Shown: one piece after another, positions 17,441-24,467 of the stretch
Layout: each line of letters opens with the position of its first letter
How positions within the stretch are numbered: the first letter of the stretch is position 1
Assembly: GCF_017743995.1 (NCBI RefSeq)
Contig: NZ_JAGHRB010000008.1
Span: 1 to 64,000, forward strand
DNA from: Ruegeria sp. R13_0
GTDB taxonomy: Bacteria > Pseudomonadota > Alphaproteobacteria > Rhodobacterales > Rhodobacteraceae
DNA length: 64,000 bases
Direction: 5' to 3'
Program-made: the position numbers and the translations under genes
Notes under the pieces: generated by a model
The model's database searches: none
Seen by the model: only the letters and a program-made list of their open reading frames with translations
What the model was told of the DNA's origin: nothing

Positions 17441-18266
17441 AGTGCGCCCGCGCCACGATGGGCGGGTCAATCATTTTGCCATCCAGCATGACGGCACCCA
17501 GCCCCTGTTGAGTGGCCCGATCAAACGCCTCGACCACGCGGGTTGCCTGTTCGATCTCGGAGGCGCTGGGCGTGAAGACCGCGTTGACGATTTCGACCTG
17601 ACGTGGATGGATGCACAGGACAGCGTCGAAACCAATCGCGCGCCCAAGGTCGACGCAGGCGCGGAAACTGTCCATATCGTGGATCTCGGCAATGCTGCCC
17701 GGTAGGCCGATGGCCTGTAGGCCACCCGCTTTGGCCGCATGGATCAAGGACTGCGCCGGGCCCTTCAGCGCCTCGATTGAAGGCACATGGCCGCAATCGG
17801 TCGAGAAATCCTCAGTCCCGAACGCAAGCGCGGTCAGCCGAGGGGTTGCTTTTGCGATGCTTGCGGCGTTCATCAGCCCTTGGGCTGTTTCGATCAACGC
17901 AATCAGTTTGATCTGGCCCTCGGGCAGTTTGGCCTGTCGCTCCAGCATCGACAGATAGTCCGCCACCAGGCGCAGGTGATCCGCTCCGATGACCTTGGGC
18001 AGCATGATCGCGTCGACGCCGGGCAGGATGGCTGTCTCAAGATCGCGGACGCATTCGCCCAGATCGGCATTGACACGTATCACAACCGGCACAGCGCGGG
18101 CGGTCAGCACAGAGACCGCCTCTGCCAACCCATCCCGCGCGGCCTGTTTGCGGTCCCGCGGGACGCTGTCCTCTAGGTCCAGCAGAATCGCATCCGCGCC
18201 CCGTTCATGCGCGCGGGCGATCAGCTCGGGCCGGTGCGCCGGAGTGAACAGGTAGGACCGGATCAT
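17415..18266 (-). CDS. HpcH/HpaI-CitE family lyase, probable (S)-citramalyl-CoA lyase
   Basis: This is a 283-residue CitE-like TIM barrel. Visible family motifs are YLFTPAHRPE at the start, LLDLEDSVP (metal and substrate carboxylate), ALIETAQGL (metal glutamate), FGTEDFSTDCG and CIHPRQVEIVN near the C-terminus. The family cleaves acyl-CoA substrates such as citryl-, malyl- and citramalyl-CoA. With a class III CoA-transferase overlapping by 4 bp upstream and mesaconase nearby, the likely reaction is (S)-citramalyl-CoA to acetyl-CoA and pyruvate. L-malyl-CoA/beta-methylmalyl-CoA lyase, which gives glyoxylate, is the main alternative. It is the last gene of the leftward operon. Confidence 0.82.
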   Translation of the reverse strand: MIRSYLFTPAHRPELIARAHERGADAILLDLEDSVPRDRKQAARDGLAEAVSVLTARAVPVVIRVNADLGECVRDLETAILPGVDAIMLPKVIGADHLRLVADYLSMLERQAKLPEGQIKLIALIETAQGLMNAASIAKATPRLTALAFGTEDFSTDCGHVPSIEALKGPAQSLIHAAKAGGLQAIGLPGSIAEIHDMDSFRACVDLGRAIGFDAVLCIHPRQVEIVNAVFTPSASEIEQATRVVEAFDRATQQGLGAVMLDGKMIDPPIVARAHSMLQSRRL

Positions 18267-19420
18267 GCCGCGGCGGTCTCGGCGAATTCGGACCGAATGG
18301 TATCGGTATGTTCGCCAAGCGCGGGCACACGGCCAAAGCGCGGTGTTTCCGGGTCAAAGCTGTGGCGCACGGGGGCCGCGACCAGATGCGCCTCATCCCC
18401 GTTTTCCAGCGTGACCGGCGTGCGGCGCAGCTGCGGGTGTTCGGCAAAGGTGCCGACCGAGTTCACGGCCCCATAGGCGATGGCTGCCGCGAACAGCTTG
18501 CCTTCCAGCTCGGCCCGGCTGTGGAGGGCAAAAAACCCGGCCACGATGGCGTCCAGTTCGGCACGGTTGGCAACCCGTTGGGCGGCGTCGCAGAACCGGG
18601 GATCGGTGGCCAGTTCGGGCTGACCAATTACATCGGCGCAGAGGCGTTTCCACTCGCGTTCGTTCTGGATCGAGATTGCCAGAATCTCATCATCCGCTGT
18701 GGTAAACCCGCCATAAGGCGCGATGGAGGGATGGTGCAGACCAACCGGCTGAGGGGCCTTGCCCGCGTAAACGGTGTGCATCAAAGGCACCGTCATCCAA
18801 TCGGCAGCGGTGTCGAACAGGGACAGCTTCACCGCGCTGCCCTTGCCGCTGATGCTGCGCGCGATCAGAGCTTTCTGTATGCCGATGATCGCGTTCATGC
18901 TGGCACCGATATCGCAGACCGAAACACCAATCCGGCCGGGATGTCCGGGGGCGCCGTTGACCGAGACCAGCCCGCTTTCGCATTGCACCAGAAAGTCATA
19001 GGCTTTCATGTCGCTATAACGCCCATCCTCACCATATCCGCTGATATCGCAGGTGATCAGGCGCGGGTTGCGTTTGCGCAGGACATCCTCACCAAACCCG
19101 GCGCGGGCGATGGCGCCGGGGGCGAGATTCTGGATGAACACATCAGCCTCGTCCAGAATACGGTGCAGCAGGGCGGCATCCTCGGGGTTCTTGATGTCCA
19201 GACACAGGCTTTCCTTGCCGTGATTGGCCCAGACGAAATAGGACGCCGAGCCTTTCACCGCGCCATCGTATTTGCGGGCGAAATCGCCGGTGTCACGCTC
19301 GATCTTGATGACGCGCGCGCCGCCCTGGGCAAAGTGGCACGACGCGAGGGGGGCAGCGACGGCCTGTTCCAGAGATACGACCAGCAGGCCTTCGTAGGGT
19401 TTGAGAGGGGTATCGGTCAT
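18263..19420 (-). CDS. Class III (CaiB/BaiF) CoA-transferase, probable citramalate or mesaconate CoA-transferase
   Basis: This 385-residue protein has the class III fold: the N-terminal VVSLEQAVAAPLASCHFAQ, the CoA-binding segment VIKIERDTGDFARKYDG, and the catalytic aspartate region IGVSVCDIGASMNAI. Family members form a covalent aspartyl-CoA and move CoA between carboxylic acids. It overlaps the methylaspartate ammonia-lyase gene and the CitE-like lyase gene by 4 bp each, so it is translationally coupled to both. The likely acceptor is (S)-citramalate, with succinyl-CoA or acetyl-CoA as donor; mesaconate is the alternative. The substrate cannot be chosen from sequence alone. Confidence 0.82.
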   Translation of the reverse strand: MTDTPLKPYEGLLVVSLEQAVAAPLASCHFAQGGARVIKIERDTGDFARKYDGAVKGSASYFVWANHGKESLCLDIKNPEDAALLHRILDEADVFIQNLAPGAIARAGFGEDVLRKRNPRLITCDISGYGEDGRYSDMKAYDFLVQCESGLVSVNGAPGHPGRIGVSVCDIGASMNAIIGIQKALIARSISGKGSAVKLSLFDTAADWMTVPLMHTVYAGKAPQPVGLHHPSIAPYGGFTTADDEILAISIQNEREWKRLCADVIGQPELATDPRFCDAAQRVANRAELDAIVAGFFALHSRAELEGKLFAAAIAYGAVNSVGTFAEHPQLRRTPVTLENGDEAHLVAAPVRHSFDPETPRFGRVPALGEHTDTIRSEFAETAAA

Positions 19421-20664
19421 GCGGCAGCTCGTGTGTTCAAAAGCGCAAGGGTGCGGTGCATTTCGTTGGCGACGATGGTCATGCCTTCGTCAAAGCCCAT
19501 GCCGGGTTTCACCAGCACGCGGTCGGGTCTGGTGGCCATGGCGGCGTGCAGACAGGCGCGGGCCGAGATATCGGTCTCGTTGCAAGTGCCGCCCTGATAC
19601 GCGGCGACGCCGTTGGCTTTGCAGTAGAGCGCCGCGTCGACTGTATTGTGCAGCGATCCCAGATCGGGGGTCTTGATCTGGACCATGTCACAGCAATCGG
19701 CGTCGACGAAATCGACTACGTCCTGATGGGTGTTGCACCATTCGTCAGCGACGATTTTGACGTTGCTGCCAAGCGCCTGCAGCGAGGCACGGATATCGCG
19801 CAGCAGGGTGATCTGTCCGTCTTTTGAACCCGCATCCGCAGGCCCTTCGATATACAGATCAAACGGTGCCGCGCGTTGTTCCAGCGACGCCAGATAGTTG
19901 GCGATTTTCACCGCGTCGTTGTCAAAGATCATGCCGACCGTGCCGTAGACGTCGATATGTAGCACCGGATGATAGCTTTCATCCGTGCGCAGATCCTGAA
20001 TGCGGCGCGACAGCCATGTGACGTATTCGGCCAGTTTCCCGCCCGTCTGGCCCAGTTTCTGGGGGATGTTGTTGATCAGGCCGTGGGGCAGGGCATCGAC
20101 CTGTTTCAACACCATCTTGTCCACGGCCTCATAGCGGTTGTCGCCGCTTTGCCCGAACAGGCGCAGAGGGGAAGCGATGGCCTCCAGCCCCCATTCGTCG
20201 CAGATGACCTCGAATTTCATCTTGCCCTTGGCAATCGAGGCCGCCGACAACAGCGCCTGCGACAGCCCATAGCGCACGGCGGTGTGCAGAGGCTGGCCGT
20301 CAACGACAAGCGTGTCGAAGAATTCCGCGCTTTCACGGAAGCTGCGCACATCATGCCCGATCAACTGCGGCGTCAGATGTTCCTGCAGGAACGGAATGAC
20401 AGAGGAGGCCAGAAACAGCGGGTCGCGCCCGGCGGCCCCTGAATATTGCACGGCCGCGCAGTCGCCTTCAGCGATCTGGTCGTTTTCCAGCTCCAGCAGG
20501 ATCGAGACGCTTTCCCCATATTGCCGGACGCGGGCAAAGCCGTCGGTCAGGGCCTGCCCGCAATAGACGAACCCGTCCTGCTTGGCCCCCTGTTTGATCG
20601 CTGCCTGATCGTCGAAATAGTACGAGGCCAGCCCCGGCGCGAAAACAACGTTCTTGATCTTCAT
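19417..20664 (-). CDS. mal: Methylaspartate ammonia-lyase
   Basis: This 415-residue protein belongs to the enolase superfamily. It starts MKIKNVVFAPGLASYYFDDQ, has the metal/acid motif VADEWCNT, the catalytic-lysine segment QIKTPDLGSLHNT and the conserved tail GGTCNETDISARA, all diagnostic of methylaspartate ammonia-lyase. It removes ammonia from (2S,3S)-3-methylaspartate to give mesaconate. The length equals characterised clostridial and enterobacterial enzymes. It sits 15 bp after glutamate mutase E and overlaps the CoA-transferase by 4 bp. It needs Mg2+ and K+ in known enzymes. Its presence next to both mutase subunits makes the pathway assignment strong. Confidence 0.92.
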   Translation of the reverse strand: MKIKNVVFAPGLASYYFDDQAAIKQGAKQDGFVYCGQALTDGFARVRQYGESVSILLELENDQIAEGDCAAVQYSGAAGRDPLFLASSVIPFLQEHLTPQLIGHDVRSFRESAEFFDTLVVDGQPLHTAVRYGLSQALLSAASIAKGKMKFEVICDEWGLEAIASPLRLFGQSGDNRYEAVDKMVLKQVDALPHGLINNIPQKLGQTGGKLAEYVTWLSRRIQDLRTDESYHPVLHIDVYGTVGMIFDNDAVKIANYLASLEQRAAPFDLYIEGPADAGSKDGQITLLRDIRASLQALGSNVKIVADEWCNTHQDVVDFVDADCCDMVQIKTPDLGSLHNTVDAALYCKANGVAAYQGGTCNETDISARACLHAAMATRPDRVLVKPGMGFDEGMTIVANEMHRTLALLNTRAAA

Positions 20665-20679
20665 GACACTCTCTGTGCG

Positions 20680-22146
20680 TTAGGCGGCAACCGAAGGCCG
20701 ACCGATGAGTTTGCTGGCCGAGATGGCGCGGACGTCGTCGACCACCATGTCAAAGGACACCTCGCGCCCTTCTGACCGGGCGCGTTCCGCGATGCGGTCC
20801 CGGTGAAAGGCCATGACGTCCTTGGGCAACGGCACATTTCCGGTCTCGAAAATCCGCAGCGCGCCGTGGTTGTCGCGGACCGGTGTCAGCTTGCCTGCGT
20901 TCCCGATGGCAGGGGCAAAGGGGATATCCATGACGCCGCTCTCGAAGGCCAGAACAGCTCCGCGTGCGATGTCGCCCTTGTCCAGTTTCAGAACGGCGCG
21001 CATGACGGCGTGAACCTCGGCCTCGATCACCTCAACCTCGGTCAGGATTTCGTTGCCGTCGTTGCGGTTCTGGTCCGCGATCATGTTCACCATCTGGCGA
21101 GTCGCCTTGAGCCCGGCCTGGTTCGCCTCAAGCGAGGGGATGCCGCTAGCCTCATGCGGGGTTTTCACGATGATCTTGGTGGCCCGCGCCTGTTTTGCGG
21201 CCAGCGCACCCAGACAGATCACGGCGGTGGCCTTGGCCTCATCCTCGGGGAAGCCGCCCATCCATTGGTGGAACACGGTGGTCAGCTGGTAGTCGTCATA
21301 GCCCGCGTTCTGGAAGTAGTGATGTCCCAGCCGCCGCAGCGAGCGCAGCGCGGCGACGTCTTGCACCAGATTGCCCGCTTGACCATAGCCCAGTGTGATA
21401 CAGCGCACGCCCTGTTCCAGCGCCAGCAGACCTTCGATGATGGCAACCACATGCGAGACAAAAGGCGGCACCAGCGTCCCGGTCAAAGGGCCGAAGGGTT
21501 CGCGGTTGATGCGGATACCATGTTCTTCGAACCGGCCCACCAGGCGGTCGCAATATTGCCAATGGCGGATCGACTGTTCCAGCGGAATGTTCTTTGCGTA
21601 GGGGATGTTATAGGAAATCCCGCCGCCCTCGTAGGACGAAAAACCTGAACTGAGTGTCACTTCGGCCAGCAGGCGTGCATCCGGTGTGCCGTGCCGGACC
21701 TGAATGGGTTTTGAGACGGCCTCGACCAGCCGTGTGCAGCCTTCCACACCATGGTTGACCGCCGGGAACCCGTTCAGCAGCGAAGTGCCCGCCGCGCGGG
21801 ACCGGTCGATGCCTTCTTGCGCCTCATCATATCGGTTGTGACGGGTATAGGCGTCGATGGTGGTGGGCAGCACATCGCAATAGGGGGCCAGCCCCTCCAT
21901 CAGTGCGGTGTGCTCGCGCAACAGCGCAACGCCCGCACGGGGTTGCAGCAGAGTCTTGCCGGTTTCATCCGCATCCGCCAAGGCCGCCGAGAACCGCTTT
22001 TCCGAGGGCAGCGCATGCTGACGGGCAAGGCCCGCGTCAAAATCCACATCGGCTCCGGTGTGCCAGGATTGCAGAACGCCCTCACGCTCGGCGTCGAAAA
22101 TGGAATCGGGCAGCTTGGAATTCGTGATTTCTGGCGTGCCGGTCAT
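20680..22146 (-). CDS. glmE: Glutamate mutase epsilon subunit
   Basis: This is the 488-residue catalytic subunit of the coenzyme B12-dependent methylaspartate mutase: a TIM-barrel with SAGTSLLNGFPAVNHG-like sequence (residues about 117-135; GTSLLNGFPAVNHG), VRHGTPDARLLAEVTLSSG, EGGGISYNIPYAKN and the C-terminal DIPFAPA segment. It converts L-glutamate to (2S,3S)-3-methylaspartate by radical carbon-skeleton rearrangement, together with the sigma subunit 17 bp upstream. The length is as in Clostridium GlmE/MutE. The chaperone GlmL/MutL found in many clusters is not in this window. The gene is part of the leftward operon 22655-17415. Confidence 0.92.
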   Translation of the reverse strand: MTGTPEITNSKLPDSIFDAEREGVLQSWHTGADVDFDAGLARQHALPSEKRFSAALADADETGKTLLQPRAGVALLREHTALMEGLAPYCDVLPTTIDAYTRHNRYDEAQEGIDRSRAAGTSLLNGFPAVNHGVEGCTRLVEAVSKPIQVRHGTPDARLLAEVTLSSGFSSYEGGGISYNIPYAKNIPLEQSIRHWQYCDRLVGRFEEHGIRINREPFGPLTGTLVPPFVSHVVAIIEGLLALEQGVRCITLGYGQAGNLVQDVAALRSLRRLGHHYFQNAGYDDYQLTTVFHQWMGGFPEDEAKATAVICLGALAAKQARATKIIVKTPHEASGIPSLEANQAGLKATRQMVNMIADQNRNDGNEILTEVEVIEAEVHAVMRAVLKLDKGDIARGAVLAFESGVMDIPFAPAIGNAGKLTPVRDNHGALRIFETGNVPLPKDVMAFHRDRIAERARSEGREVSFDMVVDDVRAISASKLIGRPSVAA

Positions 22147-22163
22147 GTCACCATCTGCCTTTG

Positions 22164-22655
22164 CTAGATTGCGGCCCAGTCGGCGAACCCGGTTGCGAAG
22201 GCGCCCGAGTTGTGGCCGATATTCGGAAGACGATTCATGTCGATGTCGTCTTTCAGCAGTGCCACGACCTCGTCGATATTGGCCGAGGCCGGGAAGACGC
22301 GGTCATAGCCCATCTCTTTGAAGCGGGTGACGACGGTTGCGAAATCCTGTTTGCCGATCACGAGGTTCCCACCGACATAGAGCAAGATGTTCCCGATCCC
22401 CGCAGCCTCGCACCGGTCGCGCAGGCCCTGACAGTCGATCTCACCGTGCCCGTAAATGGATGAGACAAGGATCGCATCGGCTTTTTGAGCAACGGCTGCG
22501 GCGACGAATTCGCTCTGGCTGACCATGACGCCGAGGTTAACGACCTCGATCCCGGCCCGGGTCAGTAGGCTGTCGAGGATCTTGTTACCTACGGCATGGC
22601 AATCTGCGCCGATCACTCCCAAAACAACTTTATCCGTGGTGCTGGCGTCGAACAT
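22164..22655 (-). CDS. glmS: Glutamate mutase sigma subunit (B12-binding)
   Basis: This 163-residue cobalamin-binding subunit carries the base-off/His-on motif D18-x-H20-x-x-G23 (GADCHAVGNKIL), then VSSIYGHGE and LYVGGNLVIGK of the Rossmann-like B12 domain. It carries adenosylcobalamin for the mutase reaction with GlmE. The start at 22655 is preceded by AGGAGGAG, better placed than the upstream in-frame codon at 22706. The C-terminal tail (NIGHNSGAFATGFADWAAI) is about 25 residues longer than clostridial sigma subunits. It is the first gene of the methylaspartate operon and diverges from soxB. Confidence 0.92.
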   Translation of the reverse strand: MFDASTTDKVVLGVIGADCHAVGNKILDSLLTRAGIEVVNLGVMVSQSEFVAAAVAQKADAILVSSIYGHGEIDCQGLRDRCEAAGIGNILLYVGGNLVIGKQDFATVVTRFKEMGYDRVFPASANIDEVVALLKDDIDMNRLPNIGHNSGAFATGFADWAAI

Positions 22656-22801
22656 CTCTCGCTCCTCCTGTATCGCGCTTTGGGGTGTCGTAGCCGTGAT
22701 TCTCAAAACGGTAAAGAATAATGATGAACAATAAAAAACAGATAAGGAAAAGTTACCTAATTTTGCATCAGGCCGCTGTTAGAGCTTGAAACGCCAAAAC
22801 G

Positions 22802-22856
22802 GCGACACTCTGATGGCATCTGTCGCATCTGAGATAGCTTCTGTCCGAAATCGACA
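22802..22856. promoter_or_regulatory. Inverted-repeat operator candidate between glmS and soxB
   Basis: GCGACA (22802-22807) and TGTCGC (22821-22826) form an inverted pair with 13 bp between; TGTC-N7-GACA follows at 22842-22856 (arms 22842-22845 and 22853-22856). TGTCGC is the half-site of ArgR, an AraC regulator of the same GATase-like group as the gene at 27978. The 257-bp gap carries nothing else obvious except an A-rich stretch near 22710-22750 that may hold the glmS promoter. Confidence 0.45.
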
Positions 22857-22912
22857 CTGAAAACGTGGGCGACCTGGGTGCATAAAGTAAGCTGCAACGA
22901 ATAGGAGCCTAC

Positions 22913-24163
22913 ATGCGATTCTCGGCGCTGCGACTTTTCAAAGAGGCCCTGACCGGCCACAAAGGCTGGGGCCCGCAATGGCGCGACCCGGAGCCTGCGG
23001 ATGCTTATGACTATGTCATCGTGGGCGGCGGCGGCCACGGTCTGGCCACAGCCTACTATCTGGCCAAGGAATTCGGTGCCGCGCGTATCGCGGTACTGGA
23101 AAAAGGCTGGATCGGCGGCGGCAATGTGGGTCGGAACACGACGATCATCCGCTCGAACTATCTGCTGGACGGGAATGAGCCATTCTACGAGTTCTCTCTG
23201 AAGCTTTGGGAAAACCTCGAACAGGACTTCAACTATAACGCCATGGTCAGCCAGCGCGGTATTCTGAACCTGGTCCACACCGATGCGCAACGGGATGCGG
23301 CGCGGCGGCGGGGCAATGCGATGATTCTGAATGGATCAGATGCCGAGCTGCTAGACACCGACGGCGTTCGCGCCATGTACCCGTTCCTGAATTTCGACGA
23401 CGCCCGGTTCCCGATCAAAGGTGGCCTGCTACACCGTCGCGGCGGCACGGTGCGCCACGATGCGGTGGCTTGGGGATACGCGCGCGGTGCGGATATGCGC
23501 GGCGTGGATATCATCCAGAACTGCGAGGTGACGGGTTTCCGCATTGAAAATGGCAAAGTCCTGGGTGTCGAGACCACCCGCGGCTTTATTGGGGCCAAAA
23601 AGGTCGGTGTCTCTGTTGCGGGCAGTTCCAGCCGCGTGATGGAGAAGGCAGGAATGCGCCTGCCGATTGAGAGCCACGTGTTGCAGGCTTTCGTCTCCGA
23701 AGGACTGAAGCCATTCATCGACGGCGTCATCACCTATGGGGCGGGGCACTTCTACTGCAGCCAGTCCGACAAGGGTGGTCTGGTCTTCGGTGGAGACATC
23801 GACATGTACAACACCTACGCCCAACGCGGTAACCTGCCAGTGGTCGAGGATGTGATCGAAAGCGGTATGGCGCTGATCCCTGCACTGGGACGCGCGCGCC
23901 TGCTACGCAGTTGGGGCGGGATCATGGATATGTCGATGGATGGCTCTCCGTTCATCGACAAGACGCACATCGACGGGCTCTATTTCAACGGTGGATGGTG
24001 TTATGGCGGGTTCAAAGCAACGCCTGCCTCTGGCTATTGCTTTGCGCATCTTCTGAAAACCGACCGTCCGCATGAAACCGCCACGGCCTACCGGCTGGAC
24101 CGGTTCATGACCGGTCACATGATCGACGAAAAAGGGCAGGGCGCCCAACCAAACCTGCACTGA
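22913..24163 (+). CDS. soxB: Sarcosine oxidase / N-methylglutamate dehydrogenase beta-type subunit (FAD)
   Basis: This 416-residue FAD amine oxidase has the dinucleotide motif VIVGGGGHGLATAYYLA at about residues 34-50 and the Arg-rich flavin attachment region NVGRNTTIIRSNYLL. The C-terminal block ends with the NGGWCYGGFKATPASG flavin-site signature. It is the substrate-oxidising subunit of heterotetrameric sarcosine oxidase, and equally of the homologous N-methylglutamate dehydrogenase (MgdA). The product amine gives a one-carbon unit to tetrahydrofolate in the alpha subunit. Gene order B-D-A-G is the normal one. Because mgsABC-gmaS lies at 58.9-63.3 kb, MgdA is a real alternative that sequence inspection alone cannot settle. 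Confidence 0.88.
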   Translation: MRFSALRLFKEALTGHKGWGPQWRDPEPADAYDYVIVGGGGHGLATAYYLAKEFGAARIAVLEKGWIGGGNVGRNTTIIRSNYLLDGNEPFYEFSLKLWENLEQDFNYNAMVSQRGILNLVHTDAQRDAARRRGNAMILNGSDAELLDTDGVRAMYPFLNFDDARFPIKGGLLHRRGGTVRHDAVAWGYARGADMRGVDIIQNCEVTGFRIENGKVLGVETTRGFIGAKKVGVSVAGSSSRVMEKAGMRLPIESHVLQAFVSEGLKPFIDGVITYGAGHFYCSQSDKGGLVFGGDIDMYNTYAQRGNLPVVEDVIESGMALIPALGRARLLRSWGGIMDMSMDGSPFIDKTHIDGLYFNGGWCYGGFKATPASGYCFAHLLKTDRPHETATAYRLDRFMTGHMIDEKGQGAQPNLH

Positions 24164-24176
24164 GAGGGCGTATCCG

Positions 24177-24467
24177 ATGATTATCAATCACCCCCTGCTT
24201 GGCCCGCGCGACGCGCAGGAGTTCACCTATCTGGGCGATGCCTCACTGCTCAATCGTCCCGACTGGCAGGCCGAGGACGCGGCGGAAGCGTTTCACGACT
24301 ATCTTTACCTGCGTGACAACCCGGCGGGCGAGCATCGCGAGCTTTGGTATCACGAACAGGGCGACCGGTCGTGGCTGGTGGTCACGCGCAACACGCTGAC
24401 CCATGAAATCCTGAAGGTCGAACTGGCCCGTGATGTGGCCAAAGCGGCAGGGAAGGCTGCACAATGA
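24177..24467 (+). CDS. soxD: Sarcosine oxidase delta-type subunit lacking zinc cysteines
   Basis: This 96-residue protein matches the delta subunit in length and core (GPRDAQEFTYLGDA, YLRDNPAGEHRELWYHEQG). In classical delta subunits a zinc ion is held by a CPxC motif near residue 6 and by a His-x3-Cys later on. Here the first site reads NHPLLGPRD and the second HEQGDRSW, and the protein has no cysteine at all. The subunit therefore probably lacks zinc while keeping the fold. The stop overlaps the soxA ATG by 3 bp. The change may mark a subclass such as N-methylglutamate dehydrogenase; that is inference. Confidence 0.85.
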   Translation: MIINHPLLGPRDAQEFTYLGDASLLNRPDWQAEDAAEAFHDYLYLRDNPAGEHRELWYHEQGDRSWLVVTRNTLTHEILKVELARDVAKAAGKAAQ

